From positions 1-64,000 of the forward strand of contig QKMY01000059.1 in the NCBI GenBank assembly GCA_003242895.1: a DNA stretch of 64,000 bases, in the 5' to 3' direction. Below, one piece after another: positions 55,301 to 63,672 of the stretch. The notes under the pieces are model-generated. The model worked only from the letters and a program-made list of their open reading frames with translations, did not search any database and was not told where the DNA came from. A program made the translations under genes and the position numbers. Each line of letters opens with the position of its first letter. The stretch's first letter is position 1. The DNA is from Candidatus Margulisiibacteriota bacterium. Lineage in GTDB: Bacteria; Margulisbacteria; Riflemargulisbacteria; GWF2-39-127.

Positions 55301-58300
55301 AGAATGTACCAAATGCTTGTTGTCCAGGCGGTACAACGATTGACCGGTATGGAAATGTTTAGTGGACAGTTCTCTCCTGATAAGGTTCTGGATGCCGTAG
55401 ATCATGCGCATTATATTGATGAAAGAGAAAAAGATCATCCGGCGGGTGATATTAAAAGTCTATATGATACTATGTTTGATAATACCTATGGTGAACAGAA
55501 GCAGTCATTCAAATCTGAAACTGATGCCGTGGGTTTCGTATCCAGTATTCTTAAGTCGACACAGGACGGATTATCTACTGATAAAGAAAAAATAGATTAT
55601 TTCAAGAAATGTCTTAATGGCGATCTTGAAGTAAATAAACAGAAGCTTGATAGTGCGTCAAAAGCTTTGCTGATTAAGGCACTCGAACATGTATTAACCG
55701 ACAAAGGAGCTCCTTATTCACCTGGACAGCGTAGTCTTGCTTCCCAGATGTTAGCAGCTATGGGGCAGAGCCATTCAGATAGCAATGTTGCATCGCAAGC
55801 AAGTGCCGCCATAGAAAAGAATAAAACAGCGATAACTGAAAATATTCAAGATTATAAGCAGGCTGTTAGTATGATAGATAATCTGACGAAAGATGAGAAG
55901 TCTAAAGCTGAACATGCTGAGCTTATTAAAGATCTCCAAAAGAAGGTTCAAAATGATAGTAAATTTCAGGCGCTAACTGGTGAAGAAAAGTCAAATATGC
56001 TAGCAAATCTTATTACAAAAAACAATGTTATCGACAAAACTACATTTGTAACCTCTGGGAAAATAGATGAAGCGAAGTCGAATGAAATCTGGACTTATAT
56101 GAAAGTTAATAGTCTTCTAGATGAAAATAATAGATGGAAGGAAGATGCAGATCCTACTAAGTTGAAAGAAAAATATAAAGCAGAATGGAATAGTATCGTT
56201 AATGCCTTGGAAGTTAATCCTTCATTGTTAGCAGTCTACATTCGCCCAATGGCAGATGGAACGATGCTAGTGAGTTCTGAGATCGTTGCTCAAGCCCTCG
56301 ATAAGGCATCTTTGAAAACCGATGTGGTTAACTTCGCTGCCGCCATTAAGGTTATCCAAGAAACTAATCCAGCTATTGCGGATTCAGTTATTTCCGCGAT
56401 GAAAAACACCGAGAACCAAAAATACGCCAAGCAACTTGCGATTACAAATAAGACAATGAAGCAAGCACTTGCCGGAGAAGCGGTTACGCGGCCAAAAGAG
56501 ACTGAAAGTGAGCTTGCTAAAAAGGTCACTGATTTAGAGAATAATATTACTGATATTAATAATAAAATACAGGAATTAGATGCTAAAATTAATGAATTAA
56601 ATACTAAAATACAGGACCCGAATAATAAAGACAAAACAACCTTACAAAAAGAATTAACGCCAATGCAGGATGAGCAGAATAAGAAAAAAGAAGAATTAAA
56701 TAAAAAGAAAATCGAGCTATTGTCGCTAAAGCAACTTCAACTTCAGGCATGTGCCGCAGATATTTCTGATCTTAAAAATGGTAAACAGTTAACCGCTGAT
56801 AGTATGTCCCTGATCAAACAGAATAGAGGTTTTGTAGTGGAAATGCTTGTTGCTCAAGGGATTACTGTCGAACAAGCTGCCGCTTTTATCCAGCAATTAT
56901 TTGCCGTGTCACCGGACGAAGCACTGCCCTTGCTCGCAGACCTAATTAACTCTGACCCCAAAAAAGGAATGGATATTTCTTTACAGCTTAATAAATCATC
57001 TGCTTTTTTTGATAATCTCCTTACTGATTTTCAATCAAAGCCGACTGCATATCAGGAGAATGTTAAAGCCCTCGTGAATTCTTTTTTTATAGCTTTGCCA
57101 AAGAATGATATGTCGGAGCCGACACTTAAATCGATGGCTGATTCACTTGTTTCGAAAATAGAATCGCAACCTGTCCCTCCTGTAGATATCGAGACATTAG
57201 TTGACTTTATGGTTGCTAATAAGTCTATTGACTCAAAAATTCTTGCGAAAATGTTGATTAATGCTGATCCTGAGGTTGCAAGTAAAGTGTGGTTGTCTTT
57301 GACTGAACAAGCAAATCCAATAGCCTACAGTACCGACAACCTGCCCAGTTTAGGAAATGAGGATATCTACAATCTGCAGGTGCAGGTCAAGGAAGCTTTA
57401 ACACAATTAAGTAAAGAATCTTCTATGAATGCAGAACGAGCCCAGGATATTTTTTCCAGGACAGCATGTTTGCTTGAACAAGATATTAAGAAAAAAGAAA
57501 TAGCTTATATAGACAACTTTAAGAAAAATTATAAGAAAGAGCATAATAAAGATTACGAAGGAGCTGTTAGATTTACTCCTCGATTAGTGGAAGATGGGAT
57601 GGCAATAGTAAAGAGTTTGACTGCGGACGCTGCTTTGATAAAAAAAGAAGTAAATAAGCATAAAGAAATTATCGAGAGATTTAAGACTAAAAGCGTTGAT
57701 GAAATTTTAGCGGAGAAGAGTTTAACGGAAGCGCAAAAAGCTGATGTGATACGGCAGCAGTTGGTTGATACTCCGAAGGATACCGTTTTAGCTTTGAATA
57801 AAGCCGCAGAATCCGGGGACAAAGGCGTCCAGATAGCGCATGTAGTGATGGAAATAAATAATCATGATCCGGCCATTATTGCCAATATTGCAATTATTGC
57901 AAAGAAAGAAAATATCGATATAAACAGTACGATAAAATCTCTCAATTCTGCAATGCTTGAGAAGGATTTTAAGGCTACAGATATGAGTTCTCTGATTGAA
58001 GCCCGTTCATTGCTGGAATCAATTAAGAGCGGGAATGTAACTCAATTAACGAACTATATTTCTTCAATTGTGGCAGAAAAACCGACTATGGCGGCAGCTA
58101 TTTTGGCAGAATTCTATAAGAGTGATGCGCAAGCAGCAAAGCAGGTAGCAATTAAAGTTGTAATAAACAATAAACATATCTTACAAGATACTTCAAATGG
58201 ATTTATGAAAGAGTTGATGAACTTGTCTCCTGAATTGGCAGGAAAAGTTGTTAACGAAATTCAGTTACTTGATGAGAACCTCGCTAAAATGATTTGTAAA

Positions 58301-61300
58301 AACGTTATAGATATGGATAAGGAAAAGTTCAGTATATTTGTGGCTCAGTTCAAAGAGAATATACCTCTTATGGATATGGTAAATTTGATTGTCGCAAGCT
58401 CGAAGAAACAAGAATTAATAGATCAATTAAAGCAAATTGCTCCGGAAGTAATCGATCCCAAAGCCTTAGCAGCGCAAGTTATGAACGCAGCTAATGAGGC
58501 GGATAAGCTTGAATTATTGAGCAATGCAATATCTTCAATAAAGAACCCGAATGACCAAGCACAGTTTCTTAAAACTATGTACAAACTTGAGGCGGGAATG
58601 GATAAACTTATTGCTCAATGGATTGAAGCTCAGGTGGCAACTGGTGAAAATAATCAATCACTTGCTGATATTACGAGTAGGATTCTTATGTCAGATCAAT
58701 CGCTTTTTACTAACTTAATGAAAATTTTAAATGATGATAAAAAATTGGGAGATTTTGTTGCTGCTGTTAAAAAGTCATCTCCAGACAAAGAGAATCGTAT
58801 TAATACTCTTAATGCTGCACTTAGTATTATTAATGAAAAATTAGAGCCCAAAGGCTTTTTTGCAGGTGTTTGGGATAGTATCCTGGAGTTTTTGGGTGAT
58901 ATTTGGAGTGGGCCGTACAAAGAAGAAATAGATTTGCTGTTGGAAAAAAGGGAGCAGGGTTTGAATAACGTTGCTGCAGTAATAACCACCTTAAAATGTG
59001 CGGAAGAAATTGTGCAAAAAAGTGATGCATCAAAAGAAAAATTTTCTGACACTAAAAAGCTGGTAAAAGAAGCTGTTACAAGTATGGTTAAGCAGGGGCT
59101 GCATTCCGAGGCGGCAGATCTTATCACGAAACTATTTTCAGATAAACCGGCTGATATGGAGGAAATGAAGAACGATATTTTTGACAAGCTTACTGTAGAC
59201 ATTTCCGATGAAGGTGATTATGTTAAGAAGATGAACCTCATTGCCGCACAGGTGTTACTCTGCCCGAAGGATAAATCTATGCAGGTCGAGATATTGAAAG
59301 ACATAAGGTTGCCTGATTCCGATGAAATATACGACTATATGAATTATCTTAATGCTCTACTTATGTCATCTAATTCTGAGATTGTTTCGGTAGGAAGAGA
59401 AAAGTTTTCAGCTTTTATATTGAATAATGATTATCAATCCCAGCATCAAGATATCCAGAAACGCCTTGAAACCTTAGCCGGGGATAATGCTATGCCTTTA
59501 GAAGTAAGGAATGATTCAAAAATATTTCTCAGATCGCTTCAGCTAAAAGATGTTGTCTCGCAGGGAGAAATAGCCAAACTTGTTAAGGCGGCTAATATTG
59601 ACCAGAAAGCTCCGGTAATAGAGCAAATGAACGGTATCTTCGCCTATGCAAAGAACAACCTTACCCTTTTACCGGAATCAAAAGGGGAAGATAAATCTCT
59701 TTCTTTAGTTGATATTTCTAATGCTATTCTCTCCGGTAAAAAACCGGAATGTGATTGTGAGGACTTCTCTGGAATGGTACAGGCAATGATGGAATCTGCC
59801 GGGATCAAGGTTACTGAAAGCGCGGTTGTGGTTACCCGTGACGGTTCCCACTCGGCGGTAGTGGTCAGGGCAGGAGAGAAAGCATACGTATTGGATAATA
59901 CGTCCGACAAAATAGTTGATGACCCAAAAGAGATCACTTCTTTGCTTGGGCAATCGGTTGAGGTTAACAAGAACCTTGATCAGCAGAATTTTCGGGCTGT
60001 TTACAATGGGAAATCAATTAGGATAAGTGAGACGAATACCACTGAAATACTGACTGGAACAGTTGTTGATGAGAAAGAAACCTCTTCTACGGTAACTACA
60101 GTCCAAACAAAAGAAGCTGATAGCAACAATCCTAGTCAGAGTGCGCCTGCTGTTTCTCTTGAGTCAAAGGTAAATGAAAAGGCCGAATCTCTCATTAAAC
60201 TATGTAGTGATAAGAAAAACATAGCAAAAGCCTCCCAAGAACTCGAAGGTTTTATCGAGAACCAGGACCCGGCATTTGCGTATGAAGTCCTTGATCAGAT
60301 TCTTAGCAAAGATACCTATCTGTCTGCTTATATAGCTGCGCTTATGAACCCAGAAAATGTACAGAAGTTAATTGCAGTAGCTGGCGACATGACAATCAGT
60401 CAGGGCGCAACAAGGAGCCTTAATAGTTCGGAGACCATGGAGTTAGGATTGTTACTGGAGGTAATAAGAGACAAACAAGATACTACGCAAGTATTAAAGA
60501 CTAACGGCGTTGATCAGGCTATTGCAGACGAGCATGTTAACAGGATTGTGAATGAAATGACTCTTATAAAAAACACACAATCTGAGCATATCAAAGCCGG
60601 CTCAGGATTAGAAAAAGCAATTAAAGAACTGATTAAAATTAATTCTAACCGAGACCAGCAGGAGGTCCTTCCCTCATGTGCAAGAATTATTAAAACCGAG
60701 ATTCTTCCGGCAATTAGTATATTACTGCCCCGGCTAAAAGATTTACCCGGGGGTAAAAAATTAGATAATATTTTTGAACTGGCAATAGCCGCGCAGATGC
60801 TTTGTGATAAGAAGATTTCCCCGGACCAGAAGTCGGCGTCTACTGCTACCTTGCTTGAATTCGCTGAATCTTTGGCCGAAATAATGCCTGATCTAACTTT
60901 GCAAGAAGACGCAGCAAAATTATCCGGGATTCTTTCGTTAGAAAAAAATGTTGTGAATACAGTTCTGGCGTTAGCCATTTCGCTTATTGGAGAGGACTCT
61001 TTTCCTGCCGTCGGAAAAGATTTAATATCGTTAGCAAAATCGGATAAATCTTCCCAAGTTATCGCGAAAAGCCTTACTCATTGCGATACTAAGGGAGTAA
61101 CAAAACTGCTTATTGCGCTGGGAAGCGAAGATGTAAAAACAGCAAGCCGGATATTTGCTGAGATTTCTTTGACGAAAGGCGGCGGACTGAAGTCCGCAGG
61201 CGATATTGCACAAGATATGAGAGAGTTACTCAATGATCCTGAGACTACATCAGAAACAAAAAAGATTATTTCAACCATGTTTTCGGAAACAAATAGTATT

Positions 61301-62308
61301 AATCCTGATTTTAACCCGAATAAATATATTAATGAAAGTGGTGTTGTGATCGAGCAGAAAATAATCCCGATAACTGAAACTGTTGCTGATAACGAAGTTC
61401 CTGTTTCGCAGTATTCAGATAATATTAAACAGAGTTCTCCGGAGGAGAAAAAAGATTCCGCTGAAATCGCATCAATAATATCCGAAGGCAACTTGAAAAG
61501 GGAAGATATCAAAGCATTACTTAGCCGAGGCTTTTTTACTGCAAAAGAGTTATTGTCAGTAATTAATCTCTTTGCCAATGAGGTAGGTAAAACAGAGGAA
61601 TTGCTAGTTACGCTCAATGTCGCGATGGAATGTTTGGACCCTGAGGTTATTTACCAGATATGGTCAGCTCTTAGCGAAGATAATGTGAAATCGTTAGAAA
61701 CGCTTATTAATAATAGTTCCTATGCTAATAGGGCTGGTGTAACCACTGAATCTTATACAATAGTGTGTGCTCAGATTGTCGGGGATTTGCTAAAACAAAA
61801 CAATAAAGAATTGCAAAGGGAATCAATGCTTCAAAAAATTCAAGCAGCTAAGGATTTGTTCAGTATTGTTTCTGGTGTTTCAACTGCCAGTATCGAGGCT
61901 TTTTCGGGGGAATCCCTGAATTTTGTTCAGCAACAAAAAGAAAAAGATAAAAAAGAAATGGTTGCGATGTTGGGGAGGTTGTTGAAGCGGGTGGCAACTG
62001 CGAGTTTTGAAGCACAGGAGAAACAAGATGTTATGCGCGTAATCAATTCCATTGGCACTGTTCTTGTAATGTCATCCAATGATCATAAAGAAGCAGTTTC
62101 GCTGTTGCTTGTAAATGATCCGAAGAGAAAAGATGCTATAATACAGGTAATAGATACTATATTAGGAAAATATCAGCTTTCAGCAGAACTCAAGGATATT
62201 ATAAGTATAGTTTTAAACAGCAATGAAAAAGAAATAGCATTTATCTGCGGAGCTCTAAAGATTAATAAAAGCCTGCAAAATGTTATACAATATAAAAATG
62301 CTGCCTAA
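49349..62308 (+). CDS. giant multidomain protein (4319 residues) with three transglutaminase/LapG-like folds
   Basis: I recognise no known protein as a whole. No signal peptide or lipobox is present; the first 130 residues are polar and acidic. Modules in order: transglutaminase-like fold 1 (about 150-262), fold 2 (345-465), Thr/Gly linker (485-515), helical region, five tandem repeats of about 210 residues (765-1770), Ser/Thr/Pro/Ala linker (1870-1950), helical regions with a coiled coil at 2386-2470, long HEAT-like helical arrays (about 2500-3420), fold 3 (3425-3545), a Thr/Ser linker, and a final helical region to 4319. The start ATG has AAGGG 13 bases away. Codon usage looks like that of neighbouring genes. 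The role is unknown; a cysteine peptidase or protein cross-linker is plausible because of folds 2 and 3. Confidence 0.9.
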   Translation: MTSIQPSQEKNKADNPQDDINLAAQAQSAMYAQAEIQAEDDLGGSERHIDGAVISSSGSDFSKDRKEKGTVIESESGSYILNQGTNEPGMTVLDYRDAVSIGQALPLIFSDSVITVYEVEDPQQYIDPADPKVQQLLEEFINQKIITENMDSKQIISRVAKYLADNFKIITDSTNPYLTKVGKIIDSRTGTPDELNVLFASLSKRALVSLGKNETIIDSVRCIGGEDRHGVKKFFAQFIDEQGRKLLVDFNSKPVVQDMPSDYIDKIDFIMNSGEFTVLDPCYSIDRADMYQSNFFNQLYRQNVAKLEKGAQYLKDSASSHEIIQLLGKVFNLPEGLSDSEIAERINKLGLSDVEIAQKINNFVNNNITYKDEGIDSWESPKNLAQSLLAGKTPQGDCEEYAMLKASLMQAAGLKDVNVAIVRNGTHANAVFQTSEGKAYVLEMSEANSKLVDMTCEEYLSEEHCVGYFNDQTIVLNKANTIISTATNTTVPGTGTDGTVTPGSGSDVDVSANLNKSMDSLSSYLDRVDGIGIDSNVSEDFKSIMDNFTKETGMQVQIDQKTLEDIAKNKNLGNIPTSELKKALDSMKSFYSTFNSKEGKALAKEVAGKINSSDIAKDLLEAVQNNPELKDVFNQKDIDELTSISKNGGDFLNSEAGRKVANILAKGGPGVAALAGKARAAADAVITPEVVKAFRGIFSKYATGGRSFQSVNVGHHKSITELRTREDWVYDNNLDFSGCHDLFDAHNCVINAISDKLSRFDIKAFVYEDVIQTPMGLIKIKRFDDEKRDKFLKYLANLKMLLEIIAMLQEAQDNISRLRDETFSGIRTKKEDKPGKNLAAPDMEKATDFFELVKKALDSTFREANSFNQAQMQEVMAKIGEGDTSFEAQMRGMITGVDDVSACLKAKDITFRQFSTLNAQQLKDYKNDILSDSISDVKENLKEINRSGGDSKQLMDLISNKVKSFDAKQDEIVNEFCKTDFYKETPNGYLDLDYARIYELKDKIRELQDIQRLLIMVQEAIINIQNMYSNTMSGVELDAVDISGVSRAAFEKGNLKLGKIMQMEMYLKQIVNLHNSANKIRKAAEKIDAAQEGKFKAFISSYIAANSYTSDDEKARQAATVFSLASASYTHSAAEAAYSINETYDVSTVFDEKRIMAQISKIATQMEQPMEKEEEEEASGLNRIKSLEKKQYAILNQIDSQSFVMKDGNGYVVDSMKLGKLNKQLDNIQQRMRLIMELMLVINNLQNNYVSTMTGVYGGSTTGYSMMSSLLESKISQVNALFSLLTSELKEIAEKKTMVHLRQKEMSDAQRVFATGITTSLIAISNPVYGSIFGFMANAMNTMRAYSDALSGGMHSTVKFSNANEEEKARIEAEKASNSIDQEEDKLLDSVYSTGIIPAGDGKFAVNYDYLAKVADKIAQLQVRRMIVAMLRMFIMNMQNLKNQTLGGPVLYTPSTSMMVRAHGSTTTKVMNLIVQQLQDEVTVKNAKVSAGRQVEIAKKKLSTSMSFGLAGLATSGTTGFFLGTMVGDLVFSLGNVAQAASHTGMDFGQLNGAATKREQEKEEEIRIEKESVEKKGEVRQADSRAEAKKIDRVLSSFSSRESSILSGINSDLIVDIGHGRWGVSGENLQTVMYKLSQIAQARTMLFKILEKMMKISEQKNKNLTGFDLRGISLESADEILNEASQQAAYYLYEKLDAICTRQHEILAARQQYSQAMMNFFIKISQTVISSLLATKSEEREAKAADKKSEEELKLTEQLIKLKLLEKFTAYFAEQQAKAGEKPKYKPLENAIPIKAKSSSSAGKNIYSKLYDIIESLEVELYMDEIRKSRAETKIKIDQIKREVALKLQTALWETVTDFGLLKDVYELNKDRKASSETVPGESASKSDAGTSVPSGVNGQTGSTAAKPDSAQTDKPAGEAGPVIAPAATGSSGNATVPSSATSARSRSEAIWYGMKINAEGQGLLKSRNDNLKQILTALISASERMYQMLVVQAVQRLTGMEMFSGQFSPDKVLDAVDHAHYIDEREKDHPAGDIKSLYDTMFDNTYGEQKQSFKSETDAVGFVSSILKSTQDGLSTDKEKIDYFKKCLNGDLEVNKQKLDSASKALLIKALEHVLTDKGAPYSPGQRSLASQMLAAMGQSHSDSNVASQASAAIEKNKTAITENIQDYKQAVSMIDNLTKDEKSKAEHAELIKDLQKKVQNDSKFQALTGEEKSNMLANLITKNNVIDKTTFVTSGKIDEAKSNEIWTYMKVNSLLDENNRWKEDADPTKLKEKYKAEWNSIVNALEVNPSLLAVYIRPMADGTMLVSSEIVAQALDKASLKTDVVNFAAAIKVIQETNPAIADSVISAMKNTENQKYAKQLAITNKTMKQALAGEAVTRPKETESELAKKVTDLENNITDINNKIQELDAKINELNTKIQDPNNKDKTTLQKELTPMQDEQNKKKEELNKKKIELLSLKQLQLQACAADISDLKNGKQLTADSMSLIKQNRGFVVEMLVAQGITVEQAAAFIQQLFAVSPDEALPLLADLINSDPKKGMDISLQLNKSSAFFDNLLTDFQSKPTAYQENVKALVNSFFIALPKNDMSEPTLKSMADSLVSKIESQPVPPVDIETLVDFMVANKSIDSKILAKMLINADPEVASKVWLSLTEQANPIAYSTDNLPSLGNEDIYNLQVQVKEALTQLSKESSMNAERAQDIFSRTACLLEQDIKKKEIAYIDNFKKNYKKEHNKDYEGAVRFTPRLVEDGMAIVKSLTADAALIKKEVNKHKEIIERFKTKSVDEILAEKSLTEAQKADVIRQQLVDTPKDTVLALNKAAESGDKGVQIAHVVMEINNHDPAIIANIAIIAKKENIDINSTIKSLNSAMLEKDFKATDMSSLIEARSLLESIKSGNVTQLTNYISSIVAEKPTMAAAILAEFYKSDAQAAKQVAIKVVINNKHILQDTSNGFMKELMNLSPELAGKVVNEIQLLDENLAKMICKNVIDMDKEKFSIFVAQFKENIPLMDMVNLIVASSKKQELIDQLKQIAPEVIDPKALAAQVMNAANEADKLELLSNAISSIKNPNDQAQFLKTMYKLEAGMDKLIAQWIEAQVATGENNQSLADITSRILMSDQSLFTNLMKILNDDKKLGDFVAAVKKSSPDKENRINTLNAALSIINEKLEPKGFFAGVWDSILEFLGDIWSGPYKEEIDLLLEKREQGLNNVAAVITTLKCAEEIVQKSDASKEKFSDTKKLVKEAVTSMVKQGLHSEAADLITKLFSDKPADMEEMKNDIFDKLTVDISDEGDYVKKMNLIAAQVLLCPKDKSMQVEILKDIRLPDSDEIYDYMNYLNALLMSSNSEIVSVGREKFSAFILNNDYQSQHQDIQKRLETLAGDNAMPLEVRNDSKIFLRSLQLKDVVSQGEIAKLVKAANIDQKAPVIEQMNGIFAYAKNNLTLLPESKGEDKSLSLVDISNAILSGKKPECDCEDFSGMVQAMMESAGIKVTESAVVVTRDGSHSAVVVRAGEKAYVLDNTSDKIVDDPKEITSLLGQSVEVNKNLDQQNFRAVYNGKSIRISETNTTEILTGTVVDEKETSSTVTTVQTKEADSNNPSQSAPAVSLESKVNEKAESLIKLCSDKKNIAKASQELEGFIENQDPAFAYEVLDQILSKDTYLSAYIAALMNPENVQKLIAVAGDMTISQGATRSLNSSETMELGLLLEVIRDKQDTTQVLKTNGVDQAIADEHVNRIVNEMTLIKNTQSEHIKAGSGLEKAIKELIKINSNRDQQEVLPSCARIIKTEILPAISILLPRLKDLPGGKKLDNIFELAIAAQMLCDKKISPDQKSASTATLLEFAESLAEIMPDLTLQEDAAKLSGILSLEKNVVNTVLALAISLIGEDSFPAVGKDLISLAKSDKSSQVIAKSLTHCDTKGVTKLLIALGSEDVKTASRIFAEISLTKGGGLKSAGDIAQDMRELLNDPETTSETKKIISTMFSETNSINPDFNPNKYINESGVVIEQKIIPITETVADNEVPVSQYSDNIKQSSPEEKKDSAEIASIISEGNLKREDIKALLSRGFFTAKELLSVINLFANEVGKTEELLVTLNVAMECLDPEVIYQIWSALSEDNVKSLETLINNSSYANRAGVTTESYTIVCAQIVGDLLKQNNKELQRESMLQKIQAAKDLFSIVSGVSTASIEAFSGESLNFVQQQKEKDKKEMVAMLGRLLKRVATASFEAQEKQDVMRVINSIGTVLVMSSNDHKEAVSLLLVNDPKRKDAIIQVIDTILGKYQLSAELKDIISIVLNSNEKEIAFICGALKINKSLQNVIQYKNAA
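49796..50134 (+). other. transglutaminase-like fold 1, degenerate (Pro-His-Asp)
   Basis: Within the giant protein, residues about 150-262. RVAKYLADNFKIITD corresponds to the helix before the active site, and RTGTPDELNVLFASL aligns with QGDCEEYAMLKASL of fold 2. Pro192 stands at the nucleophile position. His229 (DRHGVKKFFAQF) and Asp249 (LLVDFNS) keep the other two positions. The fold is inferred by alignment to the two clearer copies. It should be catalytically dead. Confidence 0.6.
50381..50743 (+). other. transglutaminase/LapG-like fold 2 (Cys-His-Glu)
   Basis: Residues about 345-465. INNFVNNNITYKDE precedes the nucleophile block PQGDCEEYAML with Cys398. His427 lies in NGTHANAVF and the third position is Glu443 in YVLEMSE, where LapG-like enzymes have Asp. 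The order and the strand-flanked spacing match bacterial transglutaminase-like cysteine peptidases. Confidence 0.8.
51641..54658 (+). repeat. five tandem protein repeats of about 210 residues
   Basis: Units around residues 765, 975, 1194, 1385 and 1606 share a pattern: an SxLIV-D/xGxGxxxV segment, an Ile/Leu-rich helix (IxxxRxMIxxMLxxIxNMQN), then N-x-T-[LM]-[TSG]-G. The closing Gly residues are 825, 1034, 1255, 1447 and 1666, 192-221 residues apart. Units 3 and 4 contain hydrophobic Gly-rich segments (about 1311-1340 and 1505-1540) at the same offset from this Gly. I know of no family with this pattern. Confidence 0.75.
56504..56758 (+). other. coiled-coil segment of the giant protein
   Basis: Residues about 2386-2470 show heptad-like Leu/Ile spacing with alternating charge (ELAKKVTDLENNITDINNK and similar), interrupted by a short Asn-Lys break, then a second Lys/Glu-rich helix (EEQNKKKEELNKKKIELLSLK). 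This is a good coiled-coil candidate and could join copies into oligomers. Confidence 0.7.
59621..59983 (+). other. transglutaminase/LapG-like fold 3 (Cys-His-Asp, apparently intact)
   Basis: Residues about 3425-3545. MNGIFAYAKNNLTL precedes PECDCEDFSGMVQAMM with Cys3470; Cys3468 lies two residues before it. His3501 (DGSHSAVVV) and Asp3516 (YVLDNTS) complete a triad in LapG/transglutaminase order and spacing. The YVLDN block is a strong match to the family. It is the best candidate for an active site in the giant protein. Confidence 0.85.
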
Positions 62309-62335
62309 AAATAGTTGATAAAGGCAGGTGCCGAA

Positions 62336-63427
62336 ATGGGTAATGCAGTGGATAATGAATATAAAACAAAGATTCTGGAGCTCACCGATAACCTAACGGT
62401 TTTTTTAACAGAAAATAATATTGATTCGATAAAAAATACCACCACCGTAATTGCGTCTTATAAGCAAAGTATAGATTTTCTAAAAAAGATAGATAACAAT
62501 TCAATTATCGAAGAAGATTTGAAAAATATCTTAGTTGTTCTTGGCAAGCTTGATACCTTTATTCCTGATTTCAAAGATAAGCGTATCAGCCCTCTCGTTC
62601 GTTCGGTTGCTTTGCAAACATTCAGAAACAGCTACGGCGAACTTTTATCGTTTATGCAAGAATCAAATATAGACGCGGTAGTGAGTGAATTATTTGTCTT
62701 TCTTGATAAAGAGCTGTCAGTTCTTGGCTCGACTAGAAAAGAACTGGAGGACAAAGCTTCTAAGTGTTACCATTATCTTACAACACAGAATCAGAAGGTA
62801 TTTATTGTCTTTATTAAGAAATTAGCTGGTAATATTTCGCATTTTTTAAAAGAAATTAAAAATACTGATGATGTTTCGAGGACTATTGTAATTGCTCTAT
62901 TGATGGACAAATTGTCATTGTCAGATACTTGGGGAATTGCTTCAGACGTCGAAGCAGTTAATAAGTTTATCGCACGAGGAATTCTCGGCTTATTTAAACA
63001 GATGAGTAAAGAAATGCCTTTAGCGGGTATGTTAAAAAATGTTAAAATAATTAATAGTCAGTTACCATCGGAAATATTGAAATACGTTGAAGGGGCCCTT
63101 CCTGATAAGATAAAGCGGGCACTTAAGTTTGAAGAATTACTGGTTTTTGTTCCTGCTATGGAGGAGCAAATAGCTTCTTTAAGCATGAATGGAATTATTA
63201 TTAGACGGGTGGCAGTGGGAGATCGCCCTCAAGATGAAGTGCGGCGGTTGCTTTTACAGATAAAACAAGAACGATTGTCTAAAAGTGAAGTAATTTCAAT
63301 TCTTCGTTCAAAGACAAAAGAGGTTGTTTTATTGTTTTTAGGATTTCTCGACAATCGTGACCGAGAGCTTATTGCTTCAGTTCTGTTTGAAAATCGTAGT
63401 AACGCGCAGATAATTACTCGAAAATAA
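62336..63427 (+). CDS. helical protein of unknown function downstream of the giant gene
   Basis: A 363-residue soluble, predominantly helical protein that I do not recognise. Its style resembles the helical C-terminal parts of the giant protein, with repeated Leu/Ile-rich helices (IVIALLMDKLSLSDTWGIASDVEAVNKF, GILGLFKQMSKEMPLAGMLKNVKI). ATG 62336 with AGGT seven bases away is preferred; a TTG at 62315 is open. It begins 27 bases after the giant gene, so it is very likely in the same transcript. It could be a dedicated partner or chaperone; this is inference. Confidence 0.75.
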   Translation: MGNAVDNEYKTKILELTDNLTVFLTENNIDSIKNTTTVIASYKQSIDFLKKIDNNSIIEEDLKNILVVLGKLDTFIPDFKDKRISPLVRSVALQTFRNSYGELLSFMQESNIDAVVSELFVFLDKELSVLGSTRKELEDKASKCYHYLTTQNQKVFIVFIKKLAGNISHFLKEIKNTDDVSRTIVIALLMDKLSLSDTWGIASDVEAVNKFIARGILGLFKQMSKEMPLAGMLKNVKIINSQLPSEILKYVEGALPDKIKRALKFEELLVFVPAMEEQIASLSMNGIIIRRVAVGDRPQDEVRRLLLQIKQERLSKSEVISILRSKTKEVVLLFLGFLDNRDRELIASVLFENRSNAQIITRK

Positions 63428-63454
63428 CGAAGAGTGTCTAGGAGGTATCTAATT

Positions 63455-63670
63455 TTGGGAATTATTAAGTTGTTTTGCCCTTTTGAGTCACTATTGTTAA
63501 ACATTCTGTTTTTTTTATTTGTCTGTTATATTTTATATTCAATTGGAAAAAGTCTTTATGTGATAGTCACAAATTATAAAAAAGTCAAACAATACAACCA
63601 GGAAATAGATGCGATTGAAAAAAAAATTGTTGAAACCAAAAAAAAATTAAAGGATGCGATGAATAGCTAA
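63455..63670 (+). CDS. small one-TM coiled-coil protein (FtsB/DivIC-like topology)
   Basis: A 71-residue protein: short N terminus, one membrane helix (LLLNILFFLFVCYILYSIG), then a Lys-rich coiled coil (YKKVKQYNQEIDAIEKKIVETKKKLKDAM). The TTG start at 63455 is chosen because AGGAGG (63440-63445) lies nine bases away; a GTG at 63434 would give 78 residues but has the ribosome binding site inside the gene. The topology resembles septum proteins FtsB/DivIC/FtsL, but no sequence signature supports that. It is 27 bases after the previous gene. Confidence 0.65.
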   Translation: MGIIKLFCPFESLLLNILFFLFVCYILYSIGKSLYVIVTNYKKVKQYNQEIDAIEKKIVETKKKLKDAMNS

Positions 63671-63672
63671 TT

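Noticed and set aside
58696-59202. Long antisense open frames inside the giant gene (also 61078-61617 and 51646-52074)
   Set aside because: Their Ser/Phe/Leu-rich composition mirrors the Lys/Glu/Asn-rich coding strand; they are shadows without ribosome binding sites.
49349-62308. LapA-type adhesin or RTX toxin as an explanation for the giant protein
   Set aside because: No Ig-like or GGXGXD nonapeptide repeats and no C-terminal type I secretion signal are visible; the LapG-like folds are within the protein itself.
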